Assembly (NCBI GenBank): GCA_900769975.1
Contig: CAAGIR010000036.1
Location: 1-25,033 of the forward strand
DNA from: Spirochaetia bacterium
GTDB lineage: Bacteria; Spirochaetota; Spirochaetia; Treponematales; Treponemataceae
DNA length: 25,033 nucleotides
Reading direction: 5' to 3'
Positions within the stretch are counted from its first letter, which is position 1; every line of letters starts with the position of its first letter. Shown one piece after another: positions 1-6,429 of this stretch. The translations under genes and the position numbers were made by a program. Below the pieces are notes generated by a model. It worked only from the letters and a program-made list of their open reading frames with translations, searched no databases and was not told the DNA's origin.

Positions 1-1
1 C

Positions 2-73
2 AAAACTCCGGATGAAGTTTACGAAGCAAGTTTGATAACAAATAGATTGAAGACAAAACCTATGGCTGCTTAA
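2..73 (+). CDS. IS3-family transposase (OrfB), C-terminal end only
   Basis: Only the last 23 codons and the TAA stop are inside the window; the gene enters from the left. The tail begins KTPDEVYEASL and ends KPMAA. The string KTPDEVY close to a C-terminus is typical of the end of the DDE integrase domain of IS3-family OrfB transposases. This rests on motif recognition of a short piece. About 20 bases after the stop comes GTCTGGACAAAGGG, which resembles the 3' non-coding end of such elements, but the exact right end of the IS cannot be placed without the other terminal repeat. It could equally be an IS remnant. Confidence 0.55.
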   Translation, partial: KTPDEVYEASLITNRLKTKPMAA

Positions 74-140
74 TTCGTTATTTTTGAAAAAAAATGTCTG
101 GACAAAGGGCTTAGCATAAAGAGACCTGCTATAAAAAAAA

Positions 141-178
141 GAGGGACAGACCTCAACTATATTAAATCTGTCCCCCTA
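141..178. repeat. Inverted GGGACAGA palindrome, same family as repeats at 3067-3158
   Basis: GGGACAGA (143-150) and TCTGTCCC (167-174) form a perfect 8-bp inverted repeat around a 16-base loop. The left arm extends to GAGGGACAGACCTC (141-154), nearly the same 14-mer that occurs three times near 3067-3158. It lies just after the IS remnant. It resembles the REP-like palindromes that many bacteria carry in gene gaps. No function can be read from the sequence. Confidence 0.6.
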
Positions 179-208
179 TTGTTTGTCCCTTGTTGTTTAA
201 AAATAAAA

Positions 209-238
209 AAGGGGGATTTTCCCCCTTGCGTTTTTTTT
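209..238. terminator. Bidirectional intrinsic terminator after purD
   Basis: Stem AAGGGGG (209-215) pairs with CCCCCTT (221-227) over a 5-base loop. A run of T follows on the plus strand (231-238) and a run of A precedes on the plus side (201-210), so it can terminate in both directions. It sits just past the purD stop on the minus strand and also closes the left-edge region. Confidence 0.85.
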
Positions 239-249
239 AATTGTTTTTA

Positions 250-1593
250 TTAGATTTTTCCGCTTTCTGCAGCTCCTGGCAAGCCGATGTCTTTTCTGTA
301 GAAAGAGTCTTCAAATTTTACGGCTGCAATTCCCTGATATGCTTTTCCCCACGCTTCTTTAAAAGTCTGCCCAAAAGCACTGCAAGCCAAAACTCGACCA
401 CCACTTGTAAGAAGGTTATCTTTATTGCCTCGTTTTCCGCAAACTGCTCCTGCAATAAAAATTTTTGCTGTACTTGCTTTTAATAAAAGATCATTAAATG
501 TAATTTCAAGACCTTTTTTATATGTTCCAGGATATCCTCCGCTCACAACAACAGGAGCAACTTGATATCCTTTTTTCCATTTCATTTCAAAATTATTTAA
601 AGAACCGTTTAAAATGGAAGTACACAAAGCTGCAAAATCAAAATCCATCAAAGGAAGGACAGCCTGTGTTTCAGGGTCACCCAGACGAACATTATATTCC
701 AGAAGTTTTGGACCTTTTGGCGTAAGCATCACACCAAAGAAAATAAAACCTCTATAATCAAATTTTTCTTTAATTAAACCCTGCAAAGTTGGCTGCAAAA
801 TATCAGAATTAAACTGATCCATCATTTTATCGGAAACGTCATCAAGCGGACAAACTGCACCCATTCCACCAGTATTAGGACCTTTTGCACCATCAAGCAA
901 ACGTTTATGATCACGAGCAGGAAGGAACGGAACAATTGTAGCACTTCCCTGCACTGCATATTCAGGCGTAACGCTTACAGCCGCAAGCACAGAAATTTCC
1001 ACACCTTCTAGATAATCTTCTATGACAAGTTTTTTGCCTGCATTTCCAACTTTTCCGCCATCCATCATGTCATCAATAGCTTCAAGTGCCTGTTCTACGG
1101 TTGCGGCAACAACAACACCTTTACCAGCGGCAAGTCCATCAGCTTTGATAACGATTGGAGCACCATGTTTTTTTACGTATTCACATGCTGCATCTTTTGA
1201 TGTAAAAGTTTCACTGCCAGCACATGCCACACCATATTTTTTCATAAAGTTTTTTGAAAGGTCTTTACTTGCTTCCAGTTGTGCACCAACTTTTTTCGGA
1301 CCTACACAAGGAATTCCTGCATTCCAAAATTCGTCAGCCAGGCCAGCTGCCAGAGGATCTTCCGGGCCAATAACTGCCATTCTGCAATTTTCATGCAATG
1401 CAACAGCTACGTATGGATTTTCGCCTTCTTTAATATAATCACAATCAGCAGGATTTACATTGACACATTTTTCTTCATTTGCCGTTCCGCCATTACCGGG
1501 AACAACAATAACTTTTTCAACAACAATACTTTGAGCTAATTTCCAGCAAATGGTGTGCTCACGACCACCACTACCAACAACAATAATATTCAT
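250..1593 (-). CDS. purD: Phosphoribosylamine-glycine ligase (GAR synthetase)
   Basis: PurD joins glycine to 5-phosphoribosylamine with ATP, the second step of de novo purine synthesis, in the cytosol. The protein of 447 residues has the full family layout. The N-terminus is VVGSGGREHTICWKL. An ATP-grasp core near residues 150-310 contains IVIKADGLAAGKGVVV, the GVEISVLA strand, GPNTGGMGAV, and the metal-binding EYNVRLGDPETQ. The C-terminal domain carries GGYPGTYKKG and GGRVLA. Length is slightly above the usual 420-430. No other purine gene is adjacent, so it appears to be its own unit between two terminators. The ATG at 1593 has no Shine-Dalgarno; a -10-like TAAAAT ends 6 bases before it, suggesting a leaderless transcript. 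Confidence 0.95.
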   Translation of the reverse strand: MNIIVVGSGGREHTICWKLAQSIVVEKVIVVPGNGGTANEEKCVNVNPADCDYIKEGENPYVAVALHENCRMAVIGPEDPLAAGLADEFWNAGIPCVGPKKVGAQLEASKDLSKNFMKKYGVACAGSETFTSKDAACEYVKKHGAPIVIKADGLAAGKGVVVAATVEQALEAIDDMMDGGKVGNAGKKLVIEDYLEGVEISVLAAVSVTPEYAVQGSATIVPFLPARDHKRLLDGAKGPNTGGMGAVCPLDDVSDKMMDQFNSDILQPTLQGLIKEKFDYRGFIFFGVMLTPKGPKLLEYNVRLGDPETQAVLPLMDFDFAALCTSILNGSLNNFEMKWKKGYQVAPVVVSGGYPGTYKKGLEITFNDLLLKASTAKIFIAGAVCGKRGNKDNLLTSGGRVLACSAFGQTFKEAWGKAYQGIAAVKFEDSFYRKDIGLPGAAESGKI

Positions 1594-1599
1594 AGAATT

Positions 1600-1605
1600 A
1601 TTTTA
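1600..1605 (-). promoter_or_regulatory. Candidate -10 of purD, leaderless layout
   Basis: On the minus strand TAAAAT is preceded directly by TG and separated from the purD ATG by six bases (AATTCT). No good -35 hexamer lies 16-18 bases upstream, so it would depend on the -10 region. Transcription from it would start at or next to the A of the ATG. Confidence 0.4.
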
Positions 1606-1651
1606 CACCAAAAATCACTAAAATGGAAGTAATTCGTAATAAAACATTAAA

Positions 1652-1683
1652 ATAAAAAAAAGGCACTCCATTTTGAAGTGCCC
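1652..1683 (-). terminator. Intrinsic terminator of the lipoprotein gene
   Basis: On the minus strand GGCACT (1682-1677) pairs with AGTGCC (1667-1662) over a 9-base loop, followed by about eight T (1654-1661). It lies about 60 bases beyond the stop of the lipoprotein gene and upstream of purD, separating the two units. Confidence 0.8.
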
Positions 1684-1743
1684 TTTAATTATTAATTGGT
1701 AATTTACTCCTGTCACCCCGAATGAAACTGAGGTTTATACTTA

Positions 1744-2901
1744 CTATGCAAATAGTTTCATAAGTTCGGAATAATTATATTCTTTTGAGAAATCTCCAAT
1801 AGAAATATTAATTTTGTATATGCGATCAAACAATTCATTCATATTTTTCTGGAATTCCTCAGAAAATTCTTGTAGTTTGGTTTGTATAGTTTCATAACTT
1901 AAATTCTCATTCCGAAGTTCTTCAATTTTTTTAGAATGTTCATTCCAAAGTTTTACATAATCTATAATAAATTGTTTATCGATAGATACTTTTGATGAAA
2001 TTTCAAGTTTTCCACCATTGCCAGATTTTGTACAAATTACAATAGTTATTTTTCCTTCTTCGTTAACACCTAATGATGCTCCGCTTAATTCAAGATTAGA
2101 AGGGTTAGATGAATTCATTACTTCATAAGCATCTTTATATGTTGCAGAAGCATTTGCATCCAAACTTACAACAGCTGATATAGCCTTTACTGGTAAAGTA
2201 GGTTTTTCTTTTGAATCATTCATTTTTTGAATAAAACTTTCAAAATCTGGTAACGCTCCTGAACCAAGTAATTCAATATTTGCAGAACCTATAGAATCTG
2301 TTGAATTTTGTCCTTCTGTTTTAAATTTTTGATCGTCATAACTAATATCTACTTTTACTTTTGCATAAAGATTATTAATCACTATAAGTTTATTAATGAG
2401 TGCTTTATCATCTTCAGAAAGAAGAGATACATCCATATCTTTAAGAATATCAATATCAATTTCAGATTCAGAAATTGCATCAAGTAAATCTGTTAATGTT
2501 GCATTCTCGATATTTATTGATTCATCTATAGAAAACTTTATTTCTTTTGTAGGATTAGTAGGTTTTGCTTTATTAATATTCGTAATTATTGAGTTTAGTT
2601 TTGATTTTATAGCATCTTTAGCGCTTACCGGATCACCACTTGGAGAAACAAATCGGGCACTGCTGGAAAAGGCTTCTTTCATTTCTTTAATGACGTCAGC
2701 CATCATTTCATTAAATTCATCTTCTGTTGCTGGACTGGTTGTAACACCGCTCAATGCTTTATCAAAAGACTGTTTTACCTCTTCATTTGATAAAGCCGGG
2801 TCATATTTGTCAGAAACAGAATCTACTGGCTGCGGACATCCAAAAAATAACAGTGATGCAAACATAATTCCAGAAAGAACTTTTAACACATTTCTTTTCA
2901 T
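1744..2901 (-). CDS. Exported lipoprotein of unknown function
   Basis: A 385-residue protein that I do not recognise as a named family. The N-terminus has two positive residues, a hydrophobic stretch (about residues 5-20) and a lipobox ending FFGC, so Cys22 is the probable lipidation site after signal peptidase II cleavage. The -3 residue is Phe rather than Leu, as spirochaete lipoboxes tolerate. The mature protein is rich in Ser, Asn, Asp, Glu and Lys, has a helical, possibly coiled segment near residues 310-360, and no cysteine except one near residue 290. The start is clear: GGAGG (2911-2915, minus) lies 9 bases before the ATG. Its best promoter (3012-3041) has a G8 tract between -35 and -10, suggesting on/off or graded expression. 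An envelope-exposed protein under phase control is a plausible surface antigen, but that is inference. Confidence 0.85.
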   Translation of the reverse strand: MKRNVLKVLSGIMFASLLFFGCPQPVDSVSDKYDPALSNEEVKQSFDKALSGVTTSPATEDEFNEMMADVIKEMKEAFSSSARFVSPSGDPVSAKDAIKSKLNSIITNINKAKPTNPTKEIKFSIDESINIENATLTDLLDAISESEIDIDILKDMDVSLLSEDDKALINKLIVINNLYAKVKVDISYDDQKFKTEGQNSTDSIGSANIELLGSGALPDFESFIQKMNDSKEKPTLPVKAISAVVSLDANASATYKDAYEVMNSSNPSNLELSGASLGVNEEGKITIVICTKSGNGGKLEISSKVSIDKQFIIDYVKLWNEHSKKIEELRNENLSYETIQTKLQEFSEEFQKNMNELFDRIYKINISIGDFSKEYNYSELMKLFA

Positions 2902-2986
2902 AAAAAAACACCTCCAAAAAATGCAAGCCTAAAATCACCTTGATTTAAAACTGTACAGTCTGTTTATATAAAAGAATAAAATTTAA

Positions 2987-3003
2987 TGAGTTTTAATAAC
3001 TCA
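2987..3003 (-). promoter_or_regulatory. Stem-loop at predicted 5' end of the lipoprotein mRNA
   Basis: TGAGTT (2987-2992) and AACTCA (2998-3003) form a perfect 6-bp stem with a 5-base loop. It starts within a few bases of the transcription start expected from the promoter at 3012-3041, so the mRNA would begin with a hairpin, often a stabilising feature. Further down the same leader is the palindrome ACTGTACAGT (2950-2959). The leader would be about 105 bases long. Confidence 0.4.
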
Positions 3004-3011
3004 CTTTTGTC

Positions 3012-3041
3012 ATTTTACCCCCCCCTGTACACTTTTGTCAA
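3012..3041 (-). promoter_or_regulatory. Sigma70 promoter with poly-G8 tract in the spacer
   Basis: On the minus strand there is a perfect TTGACA (3041-3036), an 18-base spacer and TAAAAT (3017-3012, five of six matches). The spacer is ten mixed bases followed by eight consecutive G (plus-strand C at 3018-3025), so the homopolymer abuts the -10. Loss of one G would give the optimal 17-base spacing. The lipoprotein ATG lies about 110 bases downstream. This is the arrangement by which slipped-strand mispairing switches promoters in other bacteria; poly-G tracts near promoters also modulate tpr genes in T. pallidum (from memory). Confidence 0.7.
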
Positions 3042-3066
3042 CTATATTATTTGCTTTTTTGGAAAA

Positions 3067-3158
3067 CGAGGTCTGTCCCCCTTTTTGAAAATCGAGGTCT
3101 GTCCCCCTTTTTTACCTAATCTTTTGTCTTTTTGTGAATTAAAAGGGGGACAGACCTC
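3067..3158. repeat. Cluster of three GAGGTCTGTCCCCC palindrome units
   Basis: GAGGTCTGTCCCCC occurs at 3068-3081 and again at 3094-3107, as a 26-base tandem unit (CGAGGTCTGTCCCCCTTTTT plus GAAAAT). The exact reverse complement GGGGGACAGACCTC is at 3145-3158. The second and third copies extend to an 18-bp perfect inverted repeat (3094-3111 with 3141-3158) with a 29-base loop. A related copy is at 141-178. The layout resembles REP/BIME elements. Confidence 0.75.
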
Positions 3159-3194
3159 TGTTTAAAATGTTGTGTGATTTTTCAATGGGGGTTT

Positions 3195-3256
3195 TAGGGG
3201 GATATATGTAAAAAATTCTAATTTGTGAGGAAAAAATCGTTTCATATATCCCCCTA
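3195..3256. repeat. 14-bp perfect inverted repeat, 34-base loop
   Basis: TAGGGGGATATATG (3195-3208) is the exact reverse complement of CATATATCCCCCTA (3243-3256). The loop is AT-rich with no open frame of note. It lies between the GGGGACAGACCTC cluster and the attC-like structure. It could be a terminal inverted repeat of a tiny non-autonomous element or a structured RNA; the sequence does not decide. Confidence 0.6.
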
Positions 3257-3268
3257 GGCGAAAGAGTA

Positions 3269-3412
3269 GCACGCAACAACGTGCGGGCGCAGGGAGAGAC
3301 TTCTCCCTCCTCAGACTGTTTAAAAACTCAAAATACAAAGCAATTATCTCCACAATAATTGGTTTCTAGAACCATTTTGGAGAGATTTATCGCCCGCCGC
3401 ATGTTATATGCC
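3269..3412 (+). other. Possible integron attC recombination site
   Basis: The two ends are imperfectly complementary in the order expected of attC. The left end is GCACGCAAC (3269-3277), a 5-base spacer, then GCGGGCG (3283-3289). The right end is CGCCCGC (3391-3397), a spacer, then GTTATATGC (3403-3411). The outer boxes contain the invariant AAC and GTT; the inner boxes are perfectly complementary over 7 bp; the spacers between them do not pair. The 101-base centre has its own hairpins, for example GGGAG/CTCCC near 3293-3310 and one around 3349-3383. The outer boxes pair poorly in the middle and GTTATAT departs from the GTTRRRY consensus. No integrase or forward cassette gene is in the window, so it would be an isolated site. 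A second palindrome, AAAAAGCA-G-TGCTTTTT, follows at 3415-3431. Confidence 0.35.
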
Positions 3413-3506
3413 ATAAAAAGCAGTGCTTTTTAGTTTTTAGACACTCTCCCCCAACTATTTTGTCAATATTACTGCTTTTCTGTATTTTCTGAATACTAAC
3501 AAAAAG

Positions 3507-3547
3507 GAGCGGATTGTCGATATATTGCCGCTGCTATTAATCCGCTC
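3507..3547. repeat. 9-bp inverted repeat upstream of the isomerase promoter
   Basis: GAGCGGATT (3507-3515) and AATCCGCTC (3539-3547) are perfect inverted copies with a 23-base loop. On the minus strand the stem is followed by five T, so it may be a weak terminator in that direction. Alternatively it is a regulator site, since it ends 45 bases before the -35 of the isomerase gene. Between 3432 and 3506 I see nothing else. Confidence 0.45.
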
Positions 3548-3591
3548 ATTCCCATATATGGAAAAAAAATAAACATAGGTAAAATCTCTGC

Positions 3592-3619
3592 TTGACATAT
3601 AATGTAAATAAGGTAAAAT
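3592..3619 (+). promoter_or_regulatory. Sigma70 promoter of the isomerase gene
   Basis: A perfect TTGACA (3592-3597), a 16-base spacer and TAAAAT (3614-3619). It lies 50 bases before the chosen ATG at 3670. An open frame reads back through this promoter to a TTG at 3592, which is why the longer start was rejected. Confidence 0.75.
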
Positions 3620-3669
3620 TCACTATGGAATTTTTATATTTCCACATTGATTTTATACGGGAGTCTAAA

Positions 3670-5166
3670 ATGATTAATAACAAACCAAAAATTAAAATTG
3701 GTATCGTAGCTGTTAGCCGCGACTGTTTCCCAGAATCTCTTTCTGTAAACAGAAGAAAAGCGTTAGTTGAAGCGTACACAAAGAAATATGGTGCAGATGA
3801 AATTTATGAATGTCCAATCTGCATCGTTGAAAGCGAAATCCATATGGTTCAGGCTTTGGAAGATATCAAAAAAGCAGGATGTAATGCACTTTGTGTTTAT
3901 CTTGGAAACTTTGGTCCAGAAATTTCTGAAACATTGCTTGCTAAACACTTTGAAGGTCCTAAAATGTTCTGTGCAGCAGCAGAAGAAACTTCAAAAAATG
4001 GCGGACTTGTTCAGGGTCGTGGAGATGCTTATTGTGGTATGCTTAATGCATCTTACAATCTCAAACTCCGCAATATTAAAGCATACATTCCTGAATATCC
4101 AGTAGGAACAGCTGAACAGTGTGCAGATATGATTCATGAATTTGCACCAATTGCAAAAGCAGTTTATGCATTAAATCACCTTAAAATCATCAGTTTTGGA
4201 CCTCGTCCACTCAACTTCCTTGCATGTAACGCACCAATCAAACAACTTTACAATATTGGCGTAGAAATTGAAGAAAATTCCGAACTTGACTTGTTTGAAT
4301 CTTTCAATAAACATGCTGGTGATGCACGTATTCCAGAAGTTGTTGCTGATATGGAAAAAGAACTTGGCAAAGGAAACAAAAAACCTGAAGTTCTTGCTAA
4401 ACTTGCTCAGTACGAAATTACACTTCTTGACTGGGTTGAAGCTCACAAAGGTTACCGTGAATTCGTAGCAATTGCCGGAAAATGTTGGCCAGCATTCCAG
4501 ACTCAGTTTGGATTCGTTCCTTGTTATGTAAACAGCCGTCTTACAGCAAAAGGAATTCCTGTTTCTTGTGAAGTTGATATTTACGGATGTCTTTCTGAAT
4601 TCATCGGTACAGTTGTTTCTAACGACACAGTTACATTGCTCGACATCAACAACACAGTTCCACAGGATATTTATGATGAAGACATTAAAGGAAAACATGG
4701 ACAGTATACAATTAAAGATACTTTCATGGGATTCCACTGCGGAAACACTGCTTCAAGCAAACTTTCATTCTGCGAAATGAAATATCAGATGATTATGGCT
4801 CGTGCACTTCCAATCGAAGTTACAAACGGAACTTTGGAAGGTGACATTATGCCAGGCGATATTACATTCTTCCGCTTGCAGTCAACAGCTGATTGCAAAC
4901 TCCGCGCTTACATTGCTCAGGGTGAAGTTCTTCCAGTTGCAACTCGTTCTTTCGGTGGAATTGGTATTTTCGCTATTCCAGAAATGGGAAGATTCTACCG
5001 CCACGTACTCATCGAAGGAAATTACCCACACCACGGTGCTGTAGCATTCGGACACTGGGGTAAAGAACTCTTTGAAGTATTTAAATACATCGGTGTACCA
5101 GTAGAAGAAATAGGTTACAATCAGCCAAAAGGTGTAAGATATCCTACAGAAAATCCTTGGGGATAA
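3670..5166 (+). CDS. L-fucose isomerase-like sugar isomerase
   Basis: A 498-residue protein of the L-fucose/L-arabinose isomerase fold, which interconverts aldoses and ketoses using a divalent metal. The N-terminus KIGIVAVSRDCFPESL begins the first Rossmann-like domain. The metal ligands are visible: Glu301 in SCEVDIYG and Asp325 in TLLDINN, 24 residues apart, the same spacing as Glu337 and Asp361 in E. coli FucI, and His462 in AFGHWG. It is shorter than FucI (591) and belongs to the divergent related group, so the true sugar is uncertain. GGGAG (3660-3664) precedes the ATG at 3670. The unit is single: strong promoter upstream, terminator downstream, no kinase, aldolase or transporter beside it. 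Many codons are of the preferred type, which hints at high expression. Confidence 0.8.
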   Translation: MINNKPKIKIGIVAVSRDCFPESLSVNRRKALVEAYTKKYGADEIYECPICIVESEIHMVQALEDIKKAGCNALCVYLGNFGPEISETLLAKHFEGPKMFCAAAEETSKNGGLVQGRGDAYCGMLNASYNLKLRNIKAYIPEYPVGTAEQCADMIHEFAPIAKAVYALNHLKIISFGPRPLNFLACNAPIKQLYNIGVEIEENSELDLFESFNKHAGDARIPEVVADMEKELGKGNKKPEVLAKLAQYEITLLDWVEAHKGYREFVAIAGKCWPAFQTQFGFVPCYVNSRLTAKGIPVSCEVDIYGCLSEFIGTVVSNDTVTLLDINNTVPQDIYDEDIKGKHGQYTIKDTFMGFHCGNTASSKLSFCEMKYQMIMARALPIEVTNGTLEGDIMPGDITFFRLQSTADCKLRAYIAQGEVLPVATRSFGGIGIFAIPEMGRFYRHVLIEGNYPHHGAVAFGHWGKELFEVFKYIGVPVEEIGYNQPKGVRYPTENPWG

Positions 5167-5181
5167 AATTTAACACACATG

Positions 5182-5219
5182 AAAGGGTAGCGGAAGATAT
5201 ATTTCCCTACCCTTTTTTT
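5182..5219. terminator. Bidirectional terminator between convergent genes
   Basis: Stem AAAGGGTAG (5182-5190) pairs with CTACCCTTT (5207-5215); an inner GGAA/TTCC extends it. A run of seven T follows (5213-5219). The A run at the left base makes it usable by the minus-strand DUF4097 gene too. Confidence 0.85.
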
Positions 5220-5225
5220 ATCATT

Positions 5226-6182
5226 TTATTGTTCCAGCAAAATTTCGCCAGATGTAGTTTTTATTTCGATTTGCGTACCGCCGCCAAAATATTTTTGTGT
5301 GTAATTTGAACGTGGCGTAAATCGGTTATCATTGATTTTATCTTTGAATGTTCCCGAAGAAGAATAAACATCAAGAGTAAAACCATCGTGTGGCAGACAA
5401 ATCTGAACATTGCCGCTTACAGTTTTGATTTTCGAAGACGCTTCAGGAACTTTTTTGAAATCTATAGAAACGCTGCCGCTTGTTGTTTCAAATGAAAAAT
5501 AATTCACATCTACATCATAAAAATCGATTTCGCCACTTGTTGTTTCTGTTTCAATGTAATCGCCTGAAAAAGCATTAACTGTAATTTCGCCGCTTGTACT
5601 TTTTGCATCAAATGTTTCGCATTTTATTTCGTTTAATTCTGCATCACCAGAAGTTGATTTTACGGTAAGCTCCTTTGTTTCAATTTTGTCTACTTCTATG
5701 TCACCGATTGTCGTATGAATTTTCAGATTATCTTCGGCATTAAGAGTTTTACATTCTATATCACCACTTGTTGAAAGAACTTCAAGGTTTTGTGCAATCA
5801 TTTCTTCTATATTAATGTCGGAACTTGTAGTTTTGATGTAAGCATCTTTAAATGTCTGATTTTCTGGTATGTAAATTTTTACCGTACAATTTAATCCCGT
5901 TATCATAATGTTTTTTTGAGATGTAATTTGCAGGGTATTTGAATTCACAGCGATGTTTGGAATTCTTTTTTTGTGATTAGAGTATACCTCCACTAGTATT
6001 TCGTCGCCATAAGTGTTTTTAATTTCGACATCTTCGTATACAAGGTTGATTTCTAAATTCTGAATTTGTGATTGTGAAAATGTTTTATTGAGTAACGGAA
6101 CTTTGTTAGATTGTGCGGCAAAACTTAATGAGCAGGATAACGTCAGCAGTGCCAGCGACAAAATTGAAATTTTCTTTGTCAT
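5226..6182 (-). CDS. Exported DUF4097-type beta-repeat protein
   Basis: A 318-residue protein with an N-terminal signal: KK, then a hydrophobic run ending SLSFAAQS, cleaved by signal peptidase I after about residue 22. A Cys17 in TLSC could be a poor lipobox, so lipoprotein export is not excluded. From about residue 110 the sequence repeats every 16-22 residues with the motif TTSG or STSG followed by D/E and I, at least nine times. This is the pattern of DUF4097 proteins, which fold as a right-handed parallel beta structure and are labelled putative adhesins; their function is not established. GGAGG stands 5 bases before the ATG. A promoter is proposed at 6222-6250 and the gene ends at a shared terminator, so it is monocistronic. 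Confidence 0.8.
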   Translation of the reverse strand: MTKKISILSLALLTLSCSLSFAAQSNKVPLLNKTFSQSQIQNLEINLVYEDVEIKNTYGDEILVEVYSNHKKRIPNIAVNSNTLQITSQKNIMITGLNCTVKIYIPENQTFKDAYIKTTSSDINIEEMIAQNLEVLSTSGDIECKTLNAEDNLKIHTTIGDIEVDKIETKELTVKSTSGDAELNEIKCETFDAKSTSGEITVNAFSGDYIETETTSGEIDFYDVDVNYFSFETTSGSVSIDFKKVPEASSKIKTVSGNVQICLPHDGFTLDVYSSSGTFKDKINDNRFTPRSNYTQKYFGGGTQIEIKTTSGEILLEQ

Positions 6183-6221
6183 ATTTCCTCCAAATACAGT
6201 TTTTTTTGTGTATTTTTATTA

Positions 6222-6250
6222 ACTGTATTAAATTGAACACATATTGTAAA
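6222..6250 (-). promoter_or_regulatory. Candidate promoter of the DUF4097 gene
   Basis: On the minus strand TTTACA (6250-6245), a 17-base spacer, then TACAGT (6227-6222). Matches are five of six and four of six. It lies about 40 bases before the ATG at 6182. Confidence 0.45.
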
Positions 6251-6360
6251 GAAAAATGTTACTTTTTAGAGTTTTTTGTGTTTTCACATTAGACTTTCTG
6301 ATTGTTTTTTATTATTTCTGATTTTTACAGTTTGAAAAATTAAATTTTCCAAAAAATAAG

Positions 6361-6389
6361 TGGACAATTTCACTTTTTGGGGGTATACT
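6361..6389 (+). promoter_or_regulatory. Promoter of the STAS-domain gene
   Basis: TGGACA (6361-6366), a 17-base spacer, TATACT (6384-6389), each five of six matches to the sigma70 consensus. The transcript would start near 6396, giving a leader of about 34 bases to the TTG at 6430. Confidence 0.65.
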
Positions 6390-6429
6390 TTAATGACATA
6401 GTATTAAACTTTTGCATTGGAGAAATATT

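Noticed and set aside
74..140. Exact right end of the IS3-type element
   Set aside because: A GTCTGGACAAAGGG string looks terminal, but without the left end or a target duplication no boundary can be set.
1022..1438. Plus-strand open frames inside purD, and similar long frames opposite other genes such as 2396-2932 and 4171-4737
   Set aside because: They mirror the codon pattern of well-identified genes on the other strand, lack ribosome binding sites and show no family motifs.
3162..3353. Minus-strand open frame of 63 codons in the gene-poor gap
   Set aside because: It lies over inverted repeats and the attC-like site, has no ribosome binding site, and its arginine/proline-rich composition comes from the GC-rich stem sequence.
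3592..3669. Upstream extension of the isomerase gene to a TTG at 3592
   Set aside because: It would run through a consensus promoter (TTGACA-16-TAAAAT); the ATG at 3670 has its own ribosome binding site and starts the family's usual N-terminus.
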